64,000 bases of DNA from CAVSWT01 sp963775245 (lineage in GTDB: Bacteria > Bacteroidota > Ignavibacteria > Ignavibacteriales > Ignavibacteriaceae), in the NCBI GenBank assembly GCA_963775245.1, contig CAVZID010000022.1:1-64000 (forward strand). The letters run 5' to 3'. Of the stretch, positions 1 through 9,292 are shown in pieces (position 1 is the stretch's first letter; each line of letters opens with the position of its first letter). The notes under the pieces were generated by a model, which saw only the letters and a list, made by a program, of their open reading frames with translations, was not told the DNA's origin and did not search any database. A program made the translations under genes and the position numbers.

Positions 1-245
1 TTGAATGAATGAATACTTTTTGTGATTAATTTTGAATTTAAAGCATACATAAATCGTGCTGTCATTGAATTGCATTTTATAATATAATGCCCAGAAAATA
101 AGATGATTGAATGATTGGTTTATTGATTTGGTGAATATGCAATATTCCCCCTTAGCAAATGAGGAATTAGGCTTGCCCGCCTTCGGCGTGGGGTTGTTTG
201 TTTGGGGGTTTCTTTTAATATGTTATGTCAATTAAATTTGGTTTT
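1..245. other. Non-coding, low-complexity lead-in
   Basis: No plausible gene is seen. The stretch holds short iterations of the gaatga / gattgaatgatt type, which recur between genes at 3529-3620 and 36560-36850, and a small GC-rich patch near 170-195 resembling pieces of the dispersed repeats found elsewhere in the window. Confidence 0.5.
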
Positions 246-1614
246 CATTCTCAGACGCATCACCGACATGGTGGCAGGCGATGCGTCTCTACAAAATTTT
301 TATTAGAATAGATTCCGGGTCAATACTAATTTTCATCATCAAAGAGCCAGTAATGACATTGATAGGTTAAACACCACATATGTCATTCTGATGTAAATCA
401 GAATCTCTGAAATTCCCACCAAGGCGGGCAAGCCGTATCCCGAAAAAGTCAAGCATGCAAGTCAGGAATGACAGTGATGGGTTCAACACGCTTTGTGTCA
501 TTCCGGTGAATGCCGGAATCTCAGAGATGCTGAAATGAATTCAGCATGACATTTGCGCTGCATTGGATAGAAATTATATCATAATTACATAACAAAATAA
601 TTGTTAAGATGTAAGACGAGACAACCAATGAAAACATTTTTCTGGTGAATCACATTAAGGTTACTTAACAATAATTCTGGGTAGTCATTCTCAGACGCAT
701 CACCCACATGGTGGCAGGCGATGCGTCTCTACAAAATTTTTATTAGAATAGATTCCGGGTCAATACTAATTTTCATCATCAAAGAGCCAGTAATGACATT
801 GATAGGTTAAACACCACATATGTCATTCTGATGTAAATCAGAATCTCTGAAATTCCCACCAAGGCGGGCAAGCCGTATCCCGAAAAAGTCAAGCATGCAA
901 GTCAGGAATGACAGTGATGGGTTCAACACGCTTTGTGTCATTCCGGTGAATGCCGGAATCTCAGAGATGCTGAAATGAATTCAGCATGACATTTGCGCTG
1001 CATCGGATGGAAATTATATCATAATTACATAGCAAAATAATTGTTAAGATGTAAGACGAGACAACCAATGAAAACATTTTTCTGGTGAATCACATTAAGG
1101 TTACTTAACAATAATTCTGGGTAGTCATTCTCAGACGCATCACCCACATGGTGGCAGGCGATGCGTCTCTACAAAATTTTTATTAGAATAGATTCCGGGT
1201 CAATACTAATTTTCATCAGCAAAGAGCCAGTAATGACATTGATAGGTTAAACACCACATATGTCATTCTGATGTAAATCAGAATCTCTGAAATTCCCACC
1301 AAGGCGGGCAAGCCGTATCCCGAAAAAGTCAAGCATGCAAGTCAGGAATGACAGTGATGGGTTCAACACGCTTTGTGTCATTCCGGTGAATGCCGGAATC
1401 TCAGAGATGCTGAAATGAATTCAGCATGACATTTGCGCTGCATTGGATAGAAATTATATCATAATTACATAGCAAAATAATTGTTAAGATGTAAGACGAG
1501 ACAACCAATGAAAACATTTTGCTGGTGAATCACATTAAGTTTACTTAACAATAATTCTGGGCGGGCATTCTCAGACGCATCACCCACATGGTGGCAGGCG
1601 ATGCGTCTCTACAA
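246..1614. repeat. Tandem array: three 440-bp units plus a partial fourth
   Basis: Units start at 246, 686 and 1126, and a partial copy runs from 1566 to 1614, so the period is exactly 440 bp. The copies differ by only scattered single bases, for example near 265, 600, 1000 and 1219. Each unit is a mosaic of palindromes: agacgcatc (253-261) pairs with gatgcgtct (280-288) around a CACC/GGTG inner stem; a tcattctgat...atcagaat hairpin follows; then a tcattccgg...ccggaat hairpin and an atgctgaa...ttcagcat hairpin. No unit carries a convincing ORF. The near identity points to recent tandem amplification or concerted evolution. Confidence 0.9.
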
Positions 1615-2373
1615 GTGTAAATTTAATATTTAGCTTTACCACGGCATAATATTTTAATATTCATAATTAATTTCTCTCACGAAATAAATGCGCACCAATG
1701 AAATGATACGAAAAAAAATTATACAATTTTTGTTTTAATTCTAAAGATAAATTAAGGTACAGCATTTGAAAGATTCCAATGATTTTAAATTTATCGCCGT
1801 GAAAGAATGAAAATGCTTTAGAATTATTTAATTATTTTTATTTACCACTGCTAAAATTAAATCAGCTTAATTAGGTTATATACTCAAATTAAATGCTTGA
1901 AATAAAAAACAGCTATCCGGAAGATGCCGGACAGTTAATGCTTAAATCGTTGAGAATTATTTGCGCCGGTATTAATTCCATTTTAGGATATTTGCATTTC
2001 ACTGACATTATTATTGCTGTCATCATGCTTCGACAGGCCTGCTTTGCCGAAACGGTTTCCTGCAGGCAGGCTCACCATGACATGTCAGCTGCAGTTATTT
2101 AATAAATATTATTTTGATGAATTTCCAATTTATATAAAATTATTTTTTACTAATCCTGGTAAGCAAAAATAAAATCAAATTTTTGATAATAACCCATCCC
2201 CCTAATTAAAAACTGCTGAAAGCAGTTCTAATTTAAATTTATCTGTAAAATCAGTAAAAACAAGCATTTTCACAAAATGTTTTAAGGGATATCCTGATTG
2301 TAAACAGCTTCAATGAATCATACTTTGCAAAGGTTAAATATAGTCTGAAAGTTGTGAAAATTATAAGAAAATC
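1615..2373. other. Intergenic region without a convincing gene
   Basis: AT-rich spacer between the tandem array and the first secreted-protein gene. An open frame at 1893-2102 (69 codons) has no recognisable domain, and its 3' part (about 2025-2090) consists of a cttcgaca...ggcaggctcac repeat fragment, so I do not accept it as a gene. The promoter of the gene at 2374 should lie here, but I could not fix a clear motif. Confidence 0.5.
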
Positions 2374-3528
2374 ATGCAAAATTATTTAGTGAAATATTGT
2401 TCTATAAAATTCTGTTTTCTAATAATAATTTATTTATTCCTATTATTTACTCCAATAAATTTAAATGCAGCAGTCAATGGAAGATTTGTTACTGTACAGC
2501 AGGATTCCAATAAATATGCAGTAAAATTTCAAATTAACTCTGATTCAAATAAGGATACAATCGGCTGCTCTACTATCATATTTAACTTTAACAATCAGGT
2601 ACTTTCATTTCCATCTACCCCGGTTAAAAATACAGATTATTCGTTTATTGATCTAAGCGCAAGTGATTATAATCTAACTTTAACCAGGCCGTTAGAAAAT
2701 CAAATATGGATCAATATTGAAACCTTAGCTTCAATTAAGGGGACTGCTTTAAAAGCTGCACCGGGCTGGACAGATGTTGTTCAAATTAATTTTTATATAG
2801 CAAATAAAGATAGTGCAATTAACTTAACCTGGCAGACATTAAACACCAATTATGCAATATATGGAATAACAAATACTGCCACTTTAAGCCTTGGAACCTG
2901 GGAAGATGAAACAACCGCTCCCCTTCCTGTTGAGCTTACAAATTTCTCTGCAGCAATTGAGAAAAATAATAATGTAATACTAAACTGGCAGACTGCTTCT
3001 GAAATAAATAACTTTGGGTTTGAGATTGAAAGAAGCCCATCCCAGCCTTCCCACATAGTGGCTGGCCAAAGGGAAGGAGCTGAAACAGTTAAATGGTATA
3101 AGATTGGTTTTATAAAAGGAAATGGAACTATAAATTCTGTGATTAATTACAGTTTTACAGACGTCACTGCTATAAACGGAAATAAATACAAATACAGATT
3201 AAAACAAGTCGATTTTGACGGCAGTTATAATTTCTCAAATGAAATTGAGGCTGACCTTTCACCAAAGGAATTTAAATTATTTCAAAATTATCCTAATCCG
3301 TTTAATCCAACTACCAGTATTCAGTATTCAGTCAGCAGTAATCAGTTTGTAAGGCTTAAAGTATATGATATAGCTGGACGGGAAGTTGCGACACTGGTTA
3401 ATGAAAATAAACAGCCGGGAATTTACGAAGCGAAGTTCGACGCATCATCGCTCTCAAGCGGTGTTTATATTTATAGATTAATTACCACAGATTACACCGA
3501 TATTAAGAAGATGATTTTACTTAAGTAA
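2374..3528 (+). CDS. Secreted cohesin-like protein with T9SS type A sorting domain
   Basis: 384 residues. A hydrophobic signal peptide covers about residues 1-33, ending in LNAA. Residues about 34-175 form a beta-rich region with cohesin-like pattern (a strand ending NNQVLSF, later WTDVVQINF). From about 183 the LPVELTNFSA and LNWQTASEINNFGFEIERS segment is the linker common in Bacteroidetes/Ignavibacteria surface proteins. Residues about 300-384 are a C-terminal sorting domain (FQNYPNPFNPTTS, SGVYIYRL, final MILLK), which directs export through the outer membrane by T9SS. Residues about 223-239 appear to be a repeat-derived insertion (separate entry). The downstream gene on the same strand carries a dockerin-like end, so the pair may interact. 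The binding role is inference; the sorting domain is clear. Confidence 0.85.
   Translation: MQNYLVKYCSIKFCFLIIIYLFLLFTPINLNAAVNGRFVTVQQDSNKYAVKFQINSDSNKDTIGCSTIIFNFNNQVLSFPSTPVKNTDYSFIDLSASDYNLTLTRPLENQIWINIETLASIKGTALKAAPGWTDVVQINFYIANKDSAINLTWQTLNTNYAIYGITNTATLSLGTWEDETTAPLPVELTNFSAAIEKNNNVILNWQTASEINNFGFEIERSPSQPSHIVAGQREGAETVKWYKIGFIKGNGTINSVINYSFTDVTAINGNKYKYRLKQVDFDGSYNFSNEIEADLSPKEFKLFQNYPNPFNPTTSIQYSVSSNQFVRLKVYDIAGREVATLVNENKQPGIYEAKFDASSLSSGVYIYRLITTDYTDIKKMILLK
3040..3085 (+). repeat. Palindromic repeat inserted in frame in a coding sequence
   Basis: Within the cohesin-like gene, ccttccc (3046-3052) pairs with gggaagg (3071-3077), with CAG/CTG extending the stem after a short bulge. 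The block adds about 17 residues (PSQPSHIVAGQREGAET) between FEIERS and VKWYKIGF, two segments that normally sit close together in this domain family. Its higher GC content than the flanks also marks it as foreign to the gene. Confidence 0.6.
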
Positions 3529-3620
3529 GAGAGAAAGATTGAATGATTAAAAGATTGAAAGATTAAATGATTGAATGACCCGCCTACCGGCAGGCAGGTT
3601 GAAAGATTAAAAGTAAGTGT
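3529..3620. repeat. Low-complexity gattgaa/gattaaa repeat with a GC-rich palindrome
   Basis: Directly after the stop codon come degenerate iterations of gattgaaagattaaatgattgaa, interrupted by cccgcctaccggcaggcagg, a self-complementary block around ccggcagg. The same word type reappears at 36560-36850 and near 100-130. No gene is present here. Confidence 0.6.
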
Positions 3621-3686
3621 TAAGAAACAAAAAAAAAAATCGGAAAGTTTTATTTTAATATTTTTTAGTATATAGTACATTAAACG

Positions 3687-5867
3687 ATGAAAATTTTTTT
3701 ATTAATAATATTATTTGCGTCTAATTTATTTGCAACGGATTATTATGTTAAGAACAGCGGGAATGATGCAGCAGATGGGACAAGCGATGCTACTGCATGG
3801 AAAACTATTGCTAAAGTACAAAGCCTAAAACTCTTGCCTGGAGACAAAATATTATTAAAACGCGGAGGAATATGGAGAGAGAATCTTCAGGTTTCTTATA
3901 GTGGAGCTGTAGATAACCCAATAATAATATCAGCTTATGGCGAAGGACATAAACCAATAATAAGCGGAGCTGATTTGTTCGATAATACACAATGGAATTA
4001 TGTAACACCCAATTATTATTCATTAAATTTACCAGTAGGAAGTGGAAAGCCTCTAATATTGGTTGTTGATGACATTGTTTACAAAAGGGTAAATAATAAA
4101 TCTGAATTGTCAAAATATAAATTTTACGTTGATCAAAGTTCAAGCCCCAATAAAATTTATTTATTTTCTGACGAGCCATTGAACAATGAAAAGATTGAAA
4201 TCAGTGTAAGGGTAGACGGAATTAGATTAGTTAAAAGCAGATTTATTAAAATATCAAATATTGAATTTAGATATAATTCATTTAATGGAATTAGAGGACT
4301 AAATGCACAAGCAAATTCCAATGTAATAATTGATAGTTGTGATTTTTTTGGGAATGGGCAAGCAGGTGTAACGTTTTATAATCATTATAATAATGCAATA
4401 ATACAAAATTGTATTGCAAGATATAACGGTAATGGATTTTATGCAAACATTGCCGATTCAATTAGCTTTATAAATAATATAGCAGACTCTAATTTTAATT
4501 TTCAACCACCGTGGACTGTTACTGATGGGCACGGCATAGGAATTTATGATAGCAAAGATTGCTTAGTAGAGTATTGTATTATCACACAAAATTATACTAA
4601 CACTGGAATTGACCCCGCTTCTGATGTTTGTGATGCAATTTTTAGATATAATATTATTGGAGAACCACAAGGCTTCAGTGATAATTTACTTTTGGGTGCA
4701 AACACAGGCGCAACAGTAAGGGTATACTATAATATAATATATGGCGTTCAAGCTATTGATGCTGTTGCAACTGGCGGTGATGTTTATATTTATAATAATA
4801 CATTTTATGACTTACAACTTTCGGGAGCTAGTCAAGCTGGATTTTTAAATGATGCTAATTATTCAGTTACTAACAATATTTTTTATAGCATTAAATCTAA
4901 TGATGGATGTCTGGTTCATAATGTAAGTGCGATAAACCTTACTCTTGATTACAACCTATATTACCATCCGAACACTAACATAGTTCAAGTAGGTGCGACT
5001 AAATATGCTGATTTAGCAGCATGGCAAGCAGCTTCTGGCCAAGACGCTAATAGTGTTGAAGGCGACCCACTATTCACTAACCCGACAAGCGACTTTAGTT
5101 TACAAACTGGGAGCCCGGCCATAAATGCGGGAACGGATTTAGGACTAACACAAGATATATTAAATAAACCATTAACAGGTATGCCAGATATTGGGGCCTT
5201 TGAACATCATTTTCTTATGACAAAAATTAAAGTATTTCTAGAAGGAGCTTATAAAAATGGTTTAATGACTACATATCTAAACAGTAACAATTTAATATCT
5301 AAAAAGCAGCCTTATAATATTTCCCCATGGAATTATGCCGGTACTGAATCAGTATTATCAGTACCCTCTTCAATTGTTGACTGGGTATTAATTGAACTGA
5401 GAACAAGTACAGGCAGCAGTTCAACAGTCGCCAGGCGGGCGGCTTTACTTAAAAGTGACGGGACAATAGTTGATCTGGATGGCAGTTCGACAGTAAGATT
5501 TGATTTTATTCCTAATGGGAAATACTACATAGTAGTAAAACACAGAAATCATTTAGCAATTATGAGTGCAAATTCAGTTTCACTTTCCGAGACTTCTACA
5601 TTATATGATTTTACAGATTCTCAATCAAAAGCTTTTGGAATCAATCCTATGATAAAACTTGGTGATACTTTTTATGGAATGTATTCGGGAGATGGAGATT
5701 CAAATGGTGGAGTAAGCAGTTCAGATAGAAATAATGTTTGGCGAATAGAAAACGGAAAATCAGGATATTTGAAAGGGGATTTTGATTTAAATGGAACCGT
5801 GGACAGCAATGACCTGGATTTACATTGGAGTATAGAAAACGGAAATTTAACACAAGTACCTGAATAG
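3687..5867 (+). CDS. Secreted right-handed beta-helix protein with dockerin-like C terminus
   Basis: 726 residues. A signal peptide occupies about residues 1-16 (ending LFAT). The N-terminal TDYYVKNSGNDAADGTSDATAWKTI is the usual start of parallel beta-helix proteins, and repeated N-rich coils such as NNIIYG and YNNTFYD run to about residue 460, closing with SPAINAGTDLG...PDIGAFEH. A second domain (about 510-660) contains VDWVLIELRTSTG and IVVKHRNHLAIMSA, commonly found beside dockerins in this phylum. The end (about 665-720) has two EF-hand-like loops, DGDSNGGVSSSD and DFDLNGTVDSND, with Asp/Asn at the calcium positions, as in dockerin type I. The helix may bind or cleave polysaccharide, but no catalytic set could be assigned. 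Probably functionally tied to the cohesin-like gene just upstream. Confidence 0.85.
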   Translation: MKIFLLIILFASNLFATDYYVKNSGNDAADGTSDATAWKTIAKVQSLKLLPGDKILLKRGGIWRENLQVSYSGAVDNPIIISAYGEGHKPIISGADLFDNTQWNYVTPNYYSLNLPVGSGKPLILVVDDIVYKRVNNKSELSKYKFYVDQSSSPNKIYLFSDEPLNNEKIEISVRVDGIRLVKSRFIKISNIEFRYNSFNGIRGLNAQANSNVIIDSCDFFGNGQAGVTFYNHYNNAIIQNCIARYNGNGFYANIADSISFINNIADSNFNFQPPWTVTDGHGIGIYDSKDCLVEYCIITQNYTNTGIDPASDVCDAIFRYNIIGEPQGFSDNLLLGANTGATVRVYYNIIYGVQAIDAVATGGDVYIYNNTFYDLQLSGASQAGFLNDANYSVTNNIFYSIKSNDGCLVHNVSAINLTLDYNLYYHPNTNIVQVGATKYADLAAWQAASGQDANSVEGDPLFTNPTSDFSLQTGSPAINAGTDLGLTQDILNKPLTGMPDIGAFEHHFLMTKIKVFLEGAYKNGLMTTYLNSNNLISKKQPYNISPWNYAGTESVLSVPSSIVDWVLIELRTSTGSSSTVARRAALLKSDGTIVDLDGSSTVRFDFIPNGKYYIVVKHRNHLAIMSANSVSLSETSTLYDFTDSQSKAFGINPMIKLGDTFYGMYSGDGDSNGGVSSSDRNNVWRIENGKSGYLKGDFDLNGTVDSNDLDLHWSIENGNLTQVPE

Positions 5868-5884
5868 TATTAAAATTTGGATGT

Positions 5885-6610
5885 TTAAGATATTTCCCCT
5901 TCTGTGTTTAGTTTTGGTTCTTTAACTATATTATTTTCATAAAATTTAGCTTTAGTTTTATCCGGTAATTTCTTTAAAATCTTTTTATGCAATTCAATTT
6001 TAGGGAAAAATACTACAAAAAAAGTTAAAATTAATATAATGAAATCCACTTTTACACACTTGTTTCTATAATACCACTTCTCAAGTTCGCCTTTATACGG
6101 CGATATATGAATACGATAGTATTCTTTTAGATCCATATCAGAATTAATTAGAAGCTTTTCTTCTCCCCTGAAAACAATTGAGCCAATACCTGTTAATCCA
6201 GGTTTTAAATAATATAACTTCTTTTTAACCTCTTCCGAATACATATTGAAACTTGCGGGGATGAGAGGACGAGGGCCAACTAAGGTCATATCCCCTAACA
6301 GAATGTTAAAAAATTGTGGTATTTCATTTAATTTAGTCATCCTTAATAACTTTCCAACTGTAGTTATTCTATCATAATTAGCAGCAGTGAATTCAATTTC
6401 AGGAATATTTAAAGTGTTTTTACGCATGGTTACAAATTTATAAAGCTTAAACCTCTTATTATTAAACCCTATTCTTTCCTGATAAAAAAATACTTCATGT
6501 TCCCCGCTAAATTTGAGAACAATGAAAATCAGAAGTAATACAGGAGATAGAATTAAAAGGACAAGTATGGAAAGTAAAATATCGAATAAACGTTTTAAGA
6601 AATTGTACAT
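5885..6610 (-). CDS. Initiating sugar-phosphate transferase (bacterial sugar transferase family)
   Basis: 241 residues. It begins with a hydrophobic re-entrant or transmembrane helix (about 10-33, LLSILVLLILSPVLLLIFIV). The catalytic part shows FYQERIGFNNKRFKLYKFVTM, KLNEIPQFFNILLGDMTLVGPRP and LKPGLTGIGSI, the signature blocks of the family that moves a hexose-1-phosphate onto undecaprenyl phosphate to start a polysaccharide repeat unit. It is the short form without the N-terminal multi-pass domain of WcaJ/WbaP. It is the last gene of the minus-strand capsule cluster and ends 17 bp from the convergent beta-helix gene. Sugar specificity cannot be read from sequence. A hydrophobic tail with basic residues follows the catalytic core. 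Confidence 0.92.
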   Translation of the reverse strand: MYNFLKRLFDILLSILVLLILSPVLLLIFIVLKFSGEHEVFFYQERIGFNNKRFKLYKFVTMRKNTLNIPEIEFTAANYDRITTVGKLLRMTKLNEIPQFFNILLGDMTLVGPRPLIPASFNMYSEEVKKKLYYLKPGLTGIGSIVFRGEEKLLINSDMDLKEYYRIHISPYKGELEKWYYRNKCVKVDFIILILTFFVVFFPKIELHKKILKKLPDKTKAKFYENNIVKEPKLNTEGEIS

Positions 6611-7098
6611 TATAATTGTTTCGATTATTTATTTGATGTTTAATCTTTATAAACAGAGTACGGAATTATTTTATTTATTTAATGTTGTTTCCTGAAATCT
6701 TCTTTTGTAGGAATATTGTAATTTTGTCAACATTACAAAAATTTTCTTAACCAGGTCATAGTTATTAATTCTAAATTTTTCCTCTAAAAAACTTATAAAT
6801 CTCAGCCGTTGTTTTATACCTGAGTAGCTGATGAGTCTTTATATTATTAAAAAAAATTTCACTAGTTCAAACAGTTATAGATTAGTTCGATATTCAGTTA
6901 GATAAATGTCCTCATATTTTAAACTTCACCTTAAACATTCAGTGCAAATACTATCTAAAGATCAGCATTTTGAGTCCATACCCAGTTTTATCTAGTTGCA
7001 CAATACTATCTGAATAAAATTTTGGCTCGAAAATTAGCTGCATTGATCCTTATTAAATATTTTAGGCTTACTTAAGCATATTGCTTTTTCGAAAGATT
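6611..7098. other. Intergenic region with degenerate reading frames
   Basis: About 490 bp between the sugar transferase and the short-chain dehydrogenase. Minus-strand frames contain short protein-like stretches, for example MQLIFEPKFYSDSIVQLD near 6980-7050 and RLRFISFLEEKFRINNYDL near 6740-6810, each broken by stops and without a match I recognise. They could be remains of a lost cluster gene or chance frames. No terminator or repeat family member stands out. Confidence 0.35.
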
Positions 7099-7820
7099 CT
7101 ATATTGTGCCGGAATCGACGTGTAAATTTTGACCAGTAATTGATTCTGATTCATTAGTAAGCAAATATTCGACTAAAGAAGCAACAGATTTTTTTGAGGT
7201 AACCTTTTTCAAAGATGTCCGATTGAAAATCCTATCTTTTTGTTCTTGATTCAACTTACTACTCATATCAGTTTCCATAAATCCAGCAACAACACAATTT
7301 GATCTTATTCCTTTAACACCCCATTCTCTAGCAGTATTCTTTGAAAATGCTTCTATAGCACCTTTGGAGGAAGCGTACATTGCTAAACCCTTATAACCAG
7401 TATGTGCACTAATAGAAGAGATATGTACTATACTTCCTTGAGTTTGATGTAATAACATATTTCTAATAACGTATTTTGTTATTAGAAATGGAGAAAAAAC
7501 ATTCACAGTATACATCTGAGTCAGTTTATTTAATGATAAATTAGTAATTAAATCATCATAAGCAAATGCAGCATTATTTATAAATCCATGTATTCTTATA
7601 TTTTTTAAAAAGAATTAAAAATAGTTTTCTTAATATCTTCTACATTTTCAAGATCATATTGAATAAATTTAATAAACTCAGATTGTTCATTTAATAATTT
7701 ATCGAGTTCATTTGTAATATGCCTAGCAAGCGTAAACACCTTATAGCCCTTCATAATTAATCTATTTGTTATTTCTAATCCTAAGCCTTTTGTTCCTCCA
7801 GTTATCAATATATTTTTCAT
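7099..7820 (-). CDS. Short-chain dehydrogenase/reductase, FabG-like (frameshifted)
   Basis: Reading from 7820: ILITGGTKGLGLEI is the TGxxxGxG cofactor loop; INNAAFAYDDL is the NNAG-type motif; IVHISSISAHTG supplies the serine and MYASSKGAIEAF the YxxxK pair; the end ESITGQNLHVDSGTI is typical. About 240 residues in all, the usual SDR length. The frame breaks at a coding T5 run (7607-7611): one more T restores continuity from IFNSF to LKNIRIHGFINNAAFAYDD. The start overlaps the AMP-ligase stop by 4 nt. Expected to reduce a keto group using NAD(P)H; with the neighbouring ACP and acyl-activating enzyme, a 3-ketoacyl-ACP or ketosugar substrate is plausible (inference). Confidence 0.8.
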
Positions 7821-9035
7821 ACTTTTTGAACTTTTCCTACTCTATTTAATTGAAATTTTTCAACAAAATTTATTATTCTTGGGATTTTATAGTTTGGTAA
7901 TCTACTACTAAGATAATCGATTATTCCTTTTTCATTAATATTTGATTTAACATTTTTGATAATATTTGCAACTAAAATATTACCAGTTATGGAATTGCTT
8001 TTAGCGTATACTATAACATCTCTAACATAAGGATTTGCCCGTATTTCATCTTCAACTTCATTAACATCCACTTTATTTCCCCCAATGTTGACTACATCAT
8101 TTATCCTTCCATAAATTTTAAATTTTATTGGATTATTTTGTAATATTTGAACTCTATCTCCAGTAGGATACCAATCACTATCAATTAAATTATTAATGCT
8201 GGTACTTACAAATTTTGATGAAATATACAACTCATTATTTATTATTTTAACATATTTATTGTTAAAATTGTTTATTTCAAAAATATTATTTTCTGATTTT
8301 AATATTGCCCCAACTTCTGTAGATGCATAAATATTTCTTATTTTAGCATTTGGGAATATTTTTTGTACAATCTTTATAATTTCAGAGATCAGATTTTTCA
8401 CCGCCTATTGTAACTCTTAAAATATTTGGATATGAAATTTGAGCAACACTTAATAATTTATAAAAAGTAGGTGTCCCTGAAATATGAGTTATATTATACT
8501 TTGCAATAGATTTTAATATAATTTCATTTTCTTGATTGAATAAATATATGATACTATTAAAATTTAAGATTGCTTGGAAAAATACCTGAAGTCCAGCCAT
8601 GTGTGAAGGATTATAGGTTAAGGCCCACACATCACTTGAATTTTGTTCACCAATTTTAACCGACCTTAAAAATGTTCCGATAGTTTGTGTTATCAATTTT
8701 GGTTCACCGGTCGTACCTGAGGAAAGTATTTTGATTTTGGATTTAGAATTTTTAATAGAGCTTATTAATTCACTCACAGATTTAATACTAATAGAATACT
8801 TTTTTATTTCATTCGATTCATATTTATTTTTAATATTCTTCTCATTATAAAAGGAATCTAATAATATAATTTCATCATCACTTAATAATGCTGTAATAAA
8901 ATTAACATAAAATTCGAATGGATCTTTAAAAGATTTACTCTTATAAAAATAATTATTATTATTAATTTTTGTAAGTAAATTTAAATAACTAAAATCTTGT
9001 GATTCCTTTGGTATTGATAAAAATATCCTATCCAT
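7817..9035 (-). CDS. AMP-forming acyl ligase, ANL superfamily (frameshifted)
   Basis: About 405 residues when joined. The first part contains ILSSGTTGEPKLITQ, the phosphate-binding loop of acyl/aryl-CoA synthetases; the second has IYASTEVGAI (substrate/adenylate motif), YPTGDRV (A7), GRINDVVNIGGNKVDVNEVEDEI (hinge and A8) and a terminal NRVGKVQKV holding the catalytic lysine. The frame slips at a coding A5 run (8394-8398); a sixth A gives GGEKNLISEI. It is shorter than typical acyl-CoA synthetases (500 or more), like the compact ligases that load a dedicated ACP. It overlaps the ACP gene by 8 nt, so it probably charges that ACP with a carboxylic acid for transfer to a sugar. Confidence 0.82.
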
Positions 9036-9258
9036 TTTTATCTATCTTTGCTTCAATTTCACCAATTGTACGCACAAGGCCATCCTCAAATACATCAATC
9101 CCCGTCTCATTTTCAATTCTTACTGTCAATTCAGCCAACATTAGAGAATCAAAACCCAGATCATCATAAAGTCTTAATTCATCATAAATTTGAGTAATTT
9201 TTTCTTTATTAGAATTCAGTAAAACTGTATTTATTATCTTTAATAGTTTTTTATTCAT
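9028..9258 (-). CDS. Acyl carrier protein
   Basis: 76 residues, the standard ACP length. LYDDLGFDSLMLAELTVRIENETGI contains the DSL serine that receives 4'-phosphopantetheine, followed by the acidic helix II. Its position directly ahead of, and overlapping, an AMP-forming ligase indicates a dedicated carrier rather than the fatty-acid synthase ACP. No phosphopantetheinyl transferase is present in the window, so modification would depend on a housekeeping enzyme. Confidence 0.9.
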   Translation of the reverse strand: MNKKLLKIINTVLLNSNKEKITQIYDELRLYDDLGFDSLMLAELTVRIENETGIDVFEDGLVRTIGEIEAKIDKNG

Positions 9259-9292
9259 TAAAAATTCCTTTAGTTTGTAGTTTTTAAATATG

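Noticed and set aside
246..1614. CRISPR array
   Set aside because: Repeats are 440 bp and identical over their entire length, without unique spacers.
1893..2102. 69-codon plus-strand frame
   Set aside because: No domain, no promoter or ribosome site, and its second half is a dispersed-repeat fragment (cgacaggcctg...ggcaggctcac).
6611..7098. Decayed transposase or reverse transcriptase
   Set aside because: Short protein-like stretches exist, but none matches a motif I can name; too weak to call.
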